From Nitrospira sp. (GTDB lineage Bacteria; Nitrospirota; Nitrospiria; Nitrospirales; Nitrospiraceae): a DNA stretch of 53,467 bases. The stretch spans positions 1 to 53,467 of the forward strand of contig JANDJC010000016.1 in assembly GCA_024331045.1 (NCBI GenBank). Reading direction: 5' to 3'. The notes under the pieces were generated by a model. It was not told the DNA's origin. It saw nothing but the letters and a program-made list of their open reading frames with translations, and ran no database searches. Below, piece by piece: positions 1 to 6,934 of the stretch (position 1 is its first letter; the number at the start of each line of letters is the position of its first letter). Position numbers and translations under genes: made by a program.

Positions 1-1
1 C

Positions 2-841
2 CTCGGCCCTACTGCTCAGGCCATTTCTTCAACCGATCTCTCCTTTCACACCGACACCCTCCCAAGTACAGCCGTTCACCATGCGACAGCCTCTTCCAAC
101 TTGGCAGAAGAACCAGGCGGCCCTACAAGCTCCTCTGATGAACCCTATGATCCCTTCGCTGAAGCCGGTGAATTGGACATCGAGGAATATGATCCGTGGG
201 AGCCGCTCAACACAAAGATCTTTGAGTTCAACCGGCAAGTCGACCGGTGGATTCTGAAGCCCGTTGCAACTGGCTATAACCTTGTCGTGCCGGACCTCCT
301 TCAGGAAGGGATTAGCAATTTTTTTTATAACGCGAGGTTTGTTCCTCGATTCGTCAACAATGTTTTGCAAGGGAAGTTCCGAGGAGCGGGAATTGAGGTG
401 GGACGCTTCCTCATCAACACCACCATCGGGATCGCAGGATTTATCGATTGGGCAAGCGATATGGACCTTGTCACGCCCGAGGAAGATCTCGGGCAAACCC
501 TTGGATTCTATGGGGTCCCACCAGGCCCCTACCTCATTGTCCCACTCTATCCACCTTTTACCGTTCGCGACTTTGTCGGGTATATAGGGGACGTGTTTTT
601 TAACCCCATCTATTGGCTAGCTCTACCCATCATCGAGATTGAGCAGATTCCCTCCGCTGTTCCTCACAGCAGCCGATTAACCACCTCTCTCATCTTATTG
701 ACCGCTAAAGTAACGGAGGTGGTCAATGACCGATCCTTGAACCTGGAAAAATTTCAAGGCGTGGAGGAATCGGTTGTTGACCTTTATGCTGCTGTGAGGA
801 ATGCGTACTTACAAAAACGAGTGCGAGCTATTAAGGAATAG
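2..841 (+). CDS. mlaA: MlaA/VacJ-family outer-membrane phospholipid-transport protein, 5' end cut by the window
   Basis: MlaA sits in the outer membrane and removes phospholipids from its outer leaflet for return inward through the Mla pathway. The family signature is present as DPWEPLNTKIFEFNRQVDRW, followed by the usual 'NFFYNARFVPRFVNNVLQGKF' type helix and 'DLGQTLGFYGVPPGPYLIVP'. The frame is open to base 2, and the first visible residues (LGPTAQA) look like the end of a signal peptide, so the true start lies upstream. The internal TTG at 101 would remove the export signal and is unlikely to be the start. From residue 101 on it has 246 residues, a normal size for the family. The matching inner-membrane importer genes are 34 kb away at 35.3-39.0 kb. 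Confidence 0.93.
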   Translation, partial: LGPTAQAISSTDLSFHTDTLPSTAVHHATASSNLAEEPGGPTSSSDEPYDPFAEAGELDIEEYDPWEPLNTKIFEFNRQVDRWILKPVATGYNLVVPDLLQEGISNFFYNARFVPRFVNNVLQGKFRGAGIEVGRFLINTTIGIAGFIDWASDMDLVTPEEDLGQTLGFYGVPPGPYLIVPLYPPFTVRDFVGYIGDVFFNPIYWLALPIIEIEQIPSAVPHSSRLTTSLILLTAKVTEVVNDRSLNLEKFQGVEESVVDLYAAVRNAYLQKRVRAIKE

Positions 842-1074
842 CAAGTCACCATGCCTCTCCCCGTTGGCCATGGCCCACGGTCTGGTGGCAAGGCAAAGCC
901 CCTTGGCTAACGCCAACATCAATAAAAAATAACCCCGAGGCCGTCTTCTCTGTCGCCACCTCACCTTGAGAGAGAGGCACACCCCAGCTCACCAGGGAAC
1001 AATCGCTTCTGGGATCTGCACTCAGACAATTCGGAAGGAAACCGTGCCCCGGCCTCAGTGGCTTACAACAAGAG

Positions 1075-1098
1075 AAAACGGAAGAACGCTCCCGTTTT
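1075..1098 (-). terminator. Candidate rho-independent terminator of the micropeptide gene
   Basis: Inverted arms aaaacgg (1075-1081) and ccgtttt (1092-1098) enclose a 10-base loop. Read on the minus strand, the stem ends in a T-rich run directly after, and overlapping, the stop codon of the 28-codon gene. The A/T-rich outer pairs make it only moderately stable. It could also act on plus-strand transcripts coming from mlaA. Confidence 0.4.
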
Positions 1099-1184
1099 TA
1101 TTGTTGCCCTTTCTTATAAACGATAAGACCACCAATGAGGAGAACCAGCATGATCACAATGAATGTCAGGATTTTAGGCTCCAT
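1098..1184 (-). CDS. 28-residue single-helix membrane micropeptide
   Basis: This short frame starts ATG at 1184 and ends TAA. A strong ribosome-binding site (AAAGGAG, about 6 bases before the ATG) is the best evidence that it is translated. The product begins MEPKI, continues with about 18 hydrophobic residues (FIVIMLVLLIGGLIVY) and ends in a positively charged KKGQQ tail. This predicts one transmembrane helix with the N-terminus outside and the C-terminus in the cytoplasm. It has the same layout as the micropeptide at 43300-43395 (MDP start, one helix, LVLKKGK tail), which suggests a small paralogous family. Its function is unknown. Its neighbours are mlaA (divergent side) and a long non-coding stretch. 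Confidence 0.6.
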   Translation of the reverse strand: MEPKILTFIVIMLVLLIGGLIVYKKGQQ

Positions 1185-1918
1185 GGCTGCTCCTTTCGTT
1201 CAGACAAGTGATTGTTTGACGAAGTGACCCACCATAGTTGGTCCTTGAGCAAAAGCATAACTTCCCTCGAACAAGCACGAGATTAGGAAGCTTCCCCCGC
1301 CACAAGGTCTGACACCCACAACCTATCAATTCATTTCATTCCTCATTTCATTCCTTCGGAACGCTTGGCTTAGCGGACGCAAGCTTATTCTGTCAAATCA
1401 TCATTGTCAAGATTTTTGGACACTCGTATGTCAAGAATGATGGACATTATAAAAAATATTCTCTGTAACATCCTCTCCTGAATGATTAATCTTAACCAGA
1501 CCTTGCTTCAAAAAACCCTTAATCAATCTGACAGGTTATGTGATGATGAAATATGAAGTAGAGTGCTCTTTGTTGCTTTCTGGGAGGAGTAGCAAAGCAG
1601 GTTTTCCTTCCCGTCGATGTCGTAGATGCTCGGATCAATAAGGCCATCAAAAGAAGCCCTACTGACCTTCTTTAATTTTTTCTTTCACTTCTGACAACTT
1701 CCAAGCCACCATAACCCCTTACTACAGTCCCATCCTCTCATTGACCCATTGATCCTCAAGCTCTCTTCACACAGCGAATTTTTTTATCCCTCTTGTCCTT
1801 GTCCATCATCCATCGCCTTCGGGAAAGAGGACCGCCGACCAAAGGAGAGCTCCCTCTTCCGAGCCCCTTTAAAGCGTGTCCCAAGAGCTCTCCTACCTGA
1901 CAGCGACAGAACCGATGA
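1185..1918. other. Long AT-rich intergenic region
   Basis: About 730 bases with no convincing gene. The central part (1380-1560) is clearly more AT-rich than the surroundings. It carries three TGTCAA words (1391, 1405 and about 1429), which read TTGACA on the minus strand. The plus-strand frames here show no family features and no ribosome-binding sites. It probably holds the promoters for the micropeptide and possibly for other leftward transcription. Confidence 0.4.
1382..1410 (-). promoter_or_regulatory. Candidate sigma-70-type promoter facing the micropeptide gene
   Basis: On the minus strand TTGACA (1405-1410) is followed after exactly 17 bases by TAAGCT (1382-1387). The -35 box is perfect and the -10 box matches the consensus at three positions. 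It points toward the 28-codon gene, leaving a leader of roughly 190 bases. It is a sequence match only. Confidence 0.28.
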
Positions 1919-2161
1919 TCAGTTTAAATCACCCTTACGAGGGTCAGCGAACAACTTCTCTGCTGCTTCGCGCAGAAGGCTTTTTGAACTGGCAGCTCGA
2001 CGATGGGCAAGGATTACCGGATCAATCCGTTCGCCGCAACTCACACACCGCCACTCAAACAAGTTCAGCGCAATGACTTTCTCTTGCACCATCAACCCAC
2101 CACATCGATGGCAGCGATTTGTGATCCGGTACTCCTCTACATTTTTGGGGGCTTCAACCAT
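1919..2161 (-). CDS. Small zinc-ribbon protein
   Basis: An 80-residue protein with two CXXC knuckles: CHRCGG near residue 16 and CVSCGE near residue 39. The spacing is typical of a structural zinc ribbon. It is followed by a basic, helical tail (AHRRAASSKSLLREAAEKLF). The start at 2161 is chosen because GGGAGGTG lies nine bases upstream. A GTG further upstream at 2173 would overlap that ribosome-binding site. The start codon lies inside the last codons of the upstream frame (2154-2438), so the two could be translationally coupled. The role could be nucleic-acid or protein binding; no specific family name is recognised. Confidence 0.65.
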   Translation of the reverse strand: MVEAPKNVEEYRITNRCHRCGGLMVQEKVIALNLFEWRCVSCGERIDPVILAHRRAASSKSLLREAAEKLFADPRKGDLN

Positions 2162-2438
2162 AACTACCAACACCTCCCTGTTTGCTAATCAATCTTCTCA
2201 TTAGAGCCATCCTTTCCAGAATGGATTCTTCCTTGACCTCTCGCAAGCGACGCATCAATACGGCTTGCCCCCTTTCTTCCTCCTTTTCTCCGAGGCAAAG
2301 ACAATCGCCAGCCCTCTCTAAACGAATCCAACCATCTGGCATGCCCAATCGACTAACCAACCGACGGGCATCCTCCGCGATGAGGATGCCGTCTCGTGGA
2401 TCAGCATGAGGCTCGACCGTTTCCCTTCTCCCCCTCAA
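2154..2438 (-). CDS. Hypothetical small protein upstream of and overlapping the zinc-ribbon gene
   Basis: An open frame of up to 94 codons from a TTG start, ending in TGA that overlaps the zinc-ribbon gene by 8 bases. The charged middle and C-terminus (EERGQAVLMRRLREVKEES, then ILERMALMRRLISK) suggest amphipathic helices. No domain is recognised. The overlap and shared strand are the main support. The start is uncertain because there is no clean ribosome-binding site before the TTG. It might begin further in, or the frame may be a chance one. Confidence 0.4.
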   Translation of the reverse strand: MRGRRETVEPHADPRDGILIAEDARRLVSRLGMPDGWIRLERAGDCLCLGEKEEERGQAVLMRRLREVKEESILERMALMRRLISKQGGVGSYG

Positions 2439-2832
2439 ACCACCAGAACCCTTTTACCTTCTCCCAGCTAGGCGTAGAGCATGAGAGAAGGACGGCTTCC
2501 GTTGCTCCACCTCCACTAAGGGGAGCAGCAGCATGTTCCCCATTTCCCTCCTCCCGGCTCGATGCTCTCCTCCACCGGTGAAAGATTCCACAGCCTTCCT
2601 CGTTCATCTGTCCTGTAATGCAACAGATCGCCTCACCGTTGCGAGTCGATGGCCATTTATCCGCTGAGTTTTTCCCGCGAAACAACCATCTCTCTGACTT
2701 CTCCCCCTAGTGGCATCATCGATGCAGAGTTTGCCGCAGAAACTGAGGAGGGCAACTGAGCGGGACAAAGCCAGCCCGCAGTAGATGAAACCAGCGGCAT
2801 CAGCCGCTGCTTACAAACGAAAGGAGGATATC
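2439..2832. other. Non-coding leader region before the small heat-shock gene
   Basis: About 390 bases with no supportable gene. A 94-codon minus-strand frame (2401-2685) has no recognisable features and no ribosome-binding site. The last part must carry the promoter and 5' leader of the Hsp20 gene. I looked for a CIRCE-type inverted repeat and saw none. Confidence 0.35.
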
Positions 2833-3303
2833 ATGGCAGGTCTCACCAGATGGGAACCGGCTATCCGTTGGAATCCCTGGAAAGAGCTCGAAGAAATGGA
2901 AAAACGTCTTTCCACTTTCTTCGGGCGCTCGCCGGAAGGGAGCGGCGAGAAGAAAGAGGCTATCGCGGTCGCCGACTGGGCACCGGTTGTTGACATTACG
3001 GAAGATGAGAAGGAATATCTCATTAAAGCTGAGCTCCCGGAGATGAAGCGAGAAGACATCAAGATCAACATTGAGGACGACGTGCTCTCGATCAGTGGAG
3101 AACGCAAATACGAGAAAGATGAAAAAGGGAAAAAATATCACCGGGTTGAACGAGCCTACGGCAGCTTCCTTCGCAGCTTCGCCTTGCCGCAAGACGCCGA
3201 CGGCTCCAAGGTGAGCGCCACGTATAAAGACGGAGTGCTGTCCATCCACCTCCCGAAGTCAGAGAAGGCCAAACCGAAAGCGATCGAGGTGAAGGTGGGA
3301 TAA
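2833..3303 (+). CDS. Hsp20/alpha-crystallin small heat-shock protein
   Basis: An ATP-independent cytoplasmic chaperone that holds unfolding proteins for refolding by ATP-driven chaperones. The 156-residue product has an N-terminal arm (LTRWEPAIRWNPWKELEEME). The alpha-crystallin domain runs from about residue 50 (WAPVVDITEDEKEYLIKAEL) through 'LSISGERKYEKDEKGKK' to the 'GVLSIHLPK' strand, with a short KAKPKAIEVKVG tail. ATG 2833 is preferred over the upstream in-frame codon at 2785 because AAAGGAGG stands five bases before it. A strong hairpin follows the stop. The gene appears monocistronic. Confidence 0.95.
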   Translation: MAGLTRWEPAIRWNPWKELEEMEKRLSTFFGRSPEGSGEKKEAIAVADWAPVVDITEDEKEYLIKAELPEMKREDIKINIEDDVLSISGERKYEKDEKGKKYHRVERAYGSFLRSFALPQDADGSKVSATYKDGVLSIHLPKSEKAKPKAIEVKVG

Positions 3304-3310
3304 AAAGTAC

Positions 3311-3340
3311 GCGGATCACGGGCCACTCCCCGTGATCCGC
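3311..3340 (+). terminator. Strong hairpin after hsp20, without a T-run
   Basis: A perfect 12-bp stem (gcggatcacggg at 3311-3322 paired with cccgtgatccgc at 3329-3340) with a 6-base loop starts eight bases after the hsp20 stop. There is no T-tract behind it, so it may act as a mRNA 3'-end stabiliser or a factor-assisted terminator rather than a classic intrinsic terminator. Confidence 0.55.
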
Positions 3341-3462
3341 CCTCACCTATGAGGGCGCCGGAGCAGAAGGCCACATTCCGCCGCACTTAGCAGCGAGGAA
3401 CGAAGAGATGAAACGTGTTGGACGGCAGCAGCGCCGTCACCGGCAAGAGCACGAGCGGAATC

Positions 3463-4134
3463 ATGATCTTTCAAAATCGTGAAGAAGCCGGACGCCGGCT
3501 GGCTGAACGGCTGGCTCATTACCACGATTACCCGGGGGGTATTATTCTCGCTCTCCCACGAGGCGGAGTGGTGGTGGGATATCAGTTGAGTCTGGCACTC
3601 CATCTCCCCCTTGATGTTCTTATCGTGCGAAAGATTGGAGCACCAGACAATCCCGAATATGCCCTCGGCGCCATTGACGAAGCCGGCAGTGTCTATTGGA
3701 ACCCGACGGCTGATACCGTCTATCACATAAGTCCAACGGACCTATCAAGGCTGCTTCATGGGCAGCAGGAGGAAATTACCCGTCGGCAAGCTCTTTATCG
3801 CCAGCATCGCTCCTTTCCTGTTCTGACTAACCGTACCGTCATTCTGGTGGATGATGGAATCGCCACAGGCTCCACCTTTTTTGCCTCCATTCAGTCAATC
3901 AGGGGCCATGCCCCCCAGCGCCTCGTGGCTGCTATTCCGGTTGGACCAGCGGACACGATCAGAGAAGTGCGAACGCTCGTTGACGAGTTGGTGGTCCTGG
4001 CAACACCGGACCCCTTTTGGGCGGTGGGAAACCACTATGCGGATTTTGCGCAAGTAACTGACCGGGAGGTCGTAGAATATCTCCACCTTGCTGAGGAAGC
4101 CTTGCGTGAGCATGCTCGATCCTCTTCGCATTAG
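3463..4134 (+). CDS. Phosphoribosyltransferase-fold protein (ComF/erythromycin-esterase-adjacent type)
   Basis: The type I phosphoribosyltransferase signature VILVDDGIATGST lies at residues 127-138 and would bind phosphoribosyl pyrophosphate. An upstream 'ALPRGGVVVGYQLSLAL' and 'IVRKIGAPDNPEYALGAI' are typical of the predicted PRTase family found near stress proteins and small heat-shock genes. The substrate base is not known. The 223-residue form from ATG 3463 begins MIFQNREEAGRRLAE, which matches where such proteins normally start. A GTG at 3415 would add 16 non-conserved residues. The neighbours are Hsp20 before it and a universal stress protein after it, so a role in a stress regulon is a reasonable inference. 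Confidence 0.88.
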   Translation: MIFQNREEAGRRLAERLAHYHDYPGGIILALPRGGVVVGYQLSLALHLPLDVLIVRKIGAPDNPEYALGAIDEAGSVYWNPTADTVYHISPTDLSRLLHGQQEEITRRQALYRQHRSFPVLTNRTVILVDDGIATGSTFFASIQSIRGHAPQRLVAAIPVGPADTIREVRTLVDELVVLATPDPFWAVGNHYADFAQVTDREVVEYLHLAEEALREHARSSSH

Positions 4135-4458
4135 CACGCTAGGCTAGAAAAAAAGCGACCGGCTCTAGCCATTGAGGCCCTCCATGAAACACCTTACGCT
4201 TGATAGAGAACAGGGTTGGGGGACGACTTTCCTTCCAACCACTTCCGTAGACCACCGGCAGACTCAATCCACGACTGGCATACAATCAAAGCCAGACAGT
4301 CCGCGTGCGCCAATGGACCAAAGAATCGCAGGAAGAACACGAGCAGATGCGATGCATGGAACGGTTGGCTCTCTGCGAGCAACCTCTGTTGGCGGCTCCA
4401 GAGGCTGCCACCACATGGGGCCGTTCTCCATCTTTGACGTGAGAGAGGAGCCGTGCCC
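4135..4458. other. Intergenic region between the PRTase and Usp genes
   Basis: No supportable gene on either strand. A weak inverted repeat (ggctaga 4142-4148, tctagcc 4164-4170) just after the PRTase stop could form a hairpin, but it lacks a T-tract. The remainder presumably carries the Usp promoter. Confidence 0.35.
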
Positions 4459-5316
4459 ATGAGAATCGTGATTGGTGTCGATTGGTCTGACCAAGCCTTC
4501 GCGGCCGTCTCTCAAACGTTTCAGCTCTACCATCCCACAGACGTCACATTGGTGCACGGCGTCAACCTTGGCCTGTTCGAGCAACCCATCGTGGCGGAAG
4601 CGGCCAATCTGCAGGGATACGATGACTTCCGCAACGCCATGGTCAACGCCGGACACCAACTGCTCGAACGGGCAGCAGCACTAGTGCCACCCGATGTCCC
4701 CACCGTGCGTAAGGTCAATGAGATTGGCAGTCCCGCCCAAGTCATTCTCGACAGCGCCCAGACCGTCTCTGCCGATCTGATTGTCGTGGGTGCCAGAGGG
4801 CGAGGCCGGCTCGCCGAAACGGTGCTCGGCAGCGTCTCCCACCGAGTCCTCTCCCATACGTCTCGCTCCACCTTGATCGTCAAGGGATCGGTGCGCCCGA
4901 TCCAGCAGGCTTTGGTCGCCGTCGAAGGTCGTGACGATGCCGATCGCATTGTAGACTGGCTGACCCGCTACCGGTTCGCAACACCGGTGGAACTTCGCGT
5001 GTTGAACGTCGTCGTTCCCATTGGATTGGACAGCCCCTACGATGGAATGGAGGCGAGGACCTGGTGGGAGGGAGCGGAGGCCTATGCCGAACAGCTCGTC
5101 AAGAACACGGCGGCCAAACTGTCCGACGCCGGCTATACAACCGGCACCAAGGTATCAGTCGGCAGCCCGGCGGCTCTTATCGGAGAAGAAGCCAAAACCT
5201 TGGACCTTGTGATTGCCTCCTCACATGGACGAAGAGGCGTCGCGCGTTTTCTCCTGGGGAGCGTCTCTCACGCGATCGTCCATCATGTATCTTGTCCGGT
5301 GTTGGTGATCCGGTAA
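4459..5316 (+). CDS. Universal stress protein with two tandem UspA domains
   Basis: A cytoplasmic stress protein of 285 residues made of two UspA folds. Domain 1 (residues 1-145) starts MRIVIGVDWSDQA and has the nucleotide-binding loop GARGRGRLAETVLGSVSH at 111-128. Domain 2 (about 149-285) ends with the matching loop SSHGRRGVARFLLGSVSH and the terminal strand CPVLVIR. Both loops fit the G-2X-G-9X-G(S/T) ATP-binding pattern. ATG 4459 is chosen because GGAG lies eight bases before it. GTG 4453 would sit too close to that site. The cytochrome gene follows after only 25 bases, so the two may be co-transcribed. Confidence 0.93.
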   Translation: MRIVIGVDWSDQAFAAVSQTFQLYHPTDVTLVHGVNLGLFEQPIVAEAANLQGYDDFRNAMVNAGHQLLERAAALVPPDVPTVRKVNEIGSPAQVILDSAQTVSADLIVVGARGRGRLAETVLGSVSHRVLSHTSRSTLIVKGSVRPIQQALVAVEGRDDADRIVDWLTRYRFATPVELRVLNVVVPIGLDSPYDGMEARTWWEGAEAYAEQLVKNTAAKLSDAGYTTGTKVSVGSPAALIGEEAKTLDLVIASSHGRRGVARFLLGSVSHAIVHHVSCPVLVIR

Positions 5317-5341
5317 AAAAACAGTGGCAAGGAGATCAACC

Positions 5342-5701
5342 ATGAACATCGTCGTGGCGGCAAGTCTCATCATTCTTTTGGCGGCGACCCCCTGGGCCAC
5401 CGCGCAGGTGCTTCGCGGCAATCCCAAGGCGGGAGAAGCGGTGTACCAACAACAGTGTCTGCGTTGCCACGGAACCAACCTCGATGGCAACGGACCGGAC
5501 AGTCGAGACTTGATCGTACCTCCGGCTGATTTCCGGTCTCCGGCCAGCCGATCCAAGACCGATTGGGAATTGCTCGTCTCGATCGCCAACGGCGTGCTGT
5601 TCACCCCGATGCACAGTTTCCGCGGCAAACTGACGGACGAGCAGATGCTGGACGTGTTGTCCTACATCCGAGCCAGAATTCCTCCCGACATTGTCAGCTA
5701 A
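5342..5701 (+). CDS. Secreted monohaem cytochrome c
   Basis: A 119-residue periplasmic electron carrier. Residues 1-21 form a signal peptide ending ATA-Q. The haem site is CLRCH at 39-43. The downstream 'DLIVPPADFRSPASRSKTDW', 'GVLFTPMHSFRGKLTDEQML' and 'VLSYIRARI' blocks are shared almost word for word with the cytochrome at 15873-16238, so the two are paralogues. PMH offers the likely axial methionine. ATG 5342 has AAGGAG eight bases upstream. The next gene starts eight bases after this stop, which suggests an operon linking this cytochrome to thiol chemistry. Confidence 0.93.
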   Translation: MNIVVAASLIILLAATPWATAQVLRGNPKAGEAVYQQQCLRCHGTNLDGNGPDSRDLIVPPADFRSPASRSKTDWELLVSIANGVLFTPMHSFRGKLTDEQMLDVLSYIRARIPPDIVS

Positions 5702-5709
5702 CGTCACCC

Positions 5710-6864
5710 GTGCTCCGGCGACCGACAGCCCGGTGGCCATTTACCCTGACGCTTGTCCTGTCCCTTGTTATCGGGCCAGCCGCTGGAGGCCCAGATGTCC
5801 AAATCCACGATGCTCCGCCTGACATCGAGGTCTTCCTTCGCGCAGGCTGTCCCCATTGCGAGACCGCCAAAGTCTTCTTAGACGCCCTACGCCGCGAGCA
5901 GCCGGAGCTTCGGATCAAGTTCTATGACATCGGCGAGGATGCAGGCGCGCGACAACGGCTTGCCGCACTGGCCCGTGATCGAGGCATGTCCGTCATTGGG
6001 GTTCCCACCTTCCTTATCGGAACAGACCTGATTATCGGCTTTCGCTCCAATGAGACGACCGGCGCGGACATTCGCGCGCTCCTGGCCCGCAACGCGCCGG
6101 CCACCGCAGCACCTTCGCTCATCGACAGTATCGAGACACCGTGGTTCGGTCGGCTGCACCTCAAGGATTTCGGCCTTCCACTCTTCACCGTCATCATCGG
6201 CCTGCTGGACGGGTTCAATCCCTGCGCGATGTGGGTGCTGCTTTTTCTCCTGTCGCTGCTCGTCAATCTTCAGGATCGGTTCAAGATGGCGCTCATCGCC
6301 GGCACGTTCGTCCTCGTCAGTGGTCTGGTGTACTTGGCCTTCATGGCCGCATGGCTCAACGTATTTCTGGTCATCGGCTTTTCCCGCGCCATCCAGGTTG
6401 CGCTGGGCTGTGTCGCCTGCTTCATGGGAGCGGTCAACGTCAAAGATTTTGTCGCCTTTCGACGTGGTATCTCGTTAGGTATCCCCGACTCGACGAAACC
6501 ACGGTTCTACACCATGGTTCGCCGAATCCTTCAAGCTGATCATCTCCCTGGCGCCTTGGTAGGCACCGTGGTGTTGGCCGTCTTTGTGAACATGATCGAA
6601 CTGCTGTGTACGGCTGGCTTCCCCATGCTCTATACTCAAATCCTCACCGCACAACAGCTCTCGGCCTGGGAATACTATGGCTACCTTGGTCTCTACAACC
6701 TGGCTTACATCTTCGATGACGGCCTCATGGTTGCGATTGCAGTGGTCACGCTGAGCCGAAGAAAATTGCAGGAACGAGCCGGCCGTTGGCTCAAACTCGC
6801 CGGCGGATCGGTCATGATCGGGTTAGGGATCGTCTTGCTGTTTCGCCCTCAGTGGCTCGCCTGA
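5710..6864 (+). CDS. Thioredoxin/glutaredoxin-fold domain fused to a DsbD/CcdA-like membrane domain
   Basis: A predicted membrane thiol-disulfide oxidoreductase of 384 residues. A signal or anchor segment (residues 9-26) is followed by a thioredoxin-like domain with the redox motif CPHC at 47-50 and the cis-proline block SVIGVPTFLIG near 94-104. From about 155 there are six hydrophobic segments. Two membrane cysteines stand in the contexts GFNPCAMW (C172) and LLCTAGFP (C300), resembling the pair that carries electrons through DsbD. The order (soluble domain first, then membrane domain) differs from classical DsbD. GTG 5710 is chosen because it directly follows the signal-like segment's upstream boundary and lies just after the cytochrome stop. 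The frame is open further upstream inside that gene but is not signal-like there. It may supply reductant for haem attachment. Confidence 0.8.
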   Translation: MLRRPTARWPFTLTLVLSLVIGPAAGGPDVQIHDAPPDIEVFLRAGCPHCETAKVFLDALRREQPELRIKFYDIGEDAGARQRLAALARDRGMSVIGVPTFLIGTDLIIGFRSNETTGADIRALLARNAPATAAPSLIDSIETPWFGRLHLKDFGLPLFTVIIGLLDGFNPCAMWVLLFLLSLLVNLQDRFKMALIAGTFVLVSGLVYLAFMAAWLNVFLVIGFSRAIQVALGCVACFMGAVNVKDFVAFRRGISLGIPDSTKPRFYTMVRRILQADHLPGALVGTVVLAVFVNMIELLCTAGFPMLYTQILTAQQLSAWEYYGYLGLYNLAYIFDDGLMVAIAVVTLSRRKLQERAGRWLKLAGGSVMIGLGIVLLFRPQWLA

Positions 6865-6882
6865 TCACAGGTGACCGTCGCC

Positions 6883-6915
6883 GTGAATCCACCCGCATTG
6901 AGCCGCTGGATTCAC
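6883..6915. terminator. Hairpin between the thiol-transport gene and the acyl-CoA synthetase gene
   Basis: A 9-bp inverted repeat (gtgaatcca 6883-6891, tggattcac 6907-6915) with a 15-base loop lies in the 70-base gap between two co-directional genes. No T-run follows. It could be a weak terminator or an mRNA-processing signal. Confidence 0.4.
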
Positions 6916-6934
6916 TTCGTGTAGAAGAATATCA

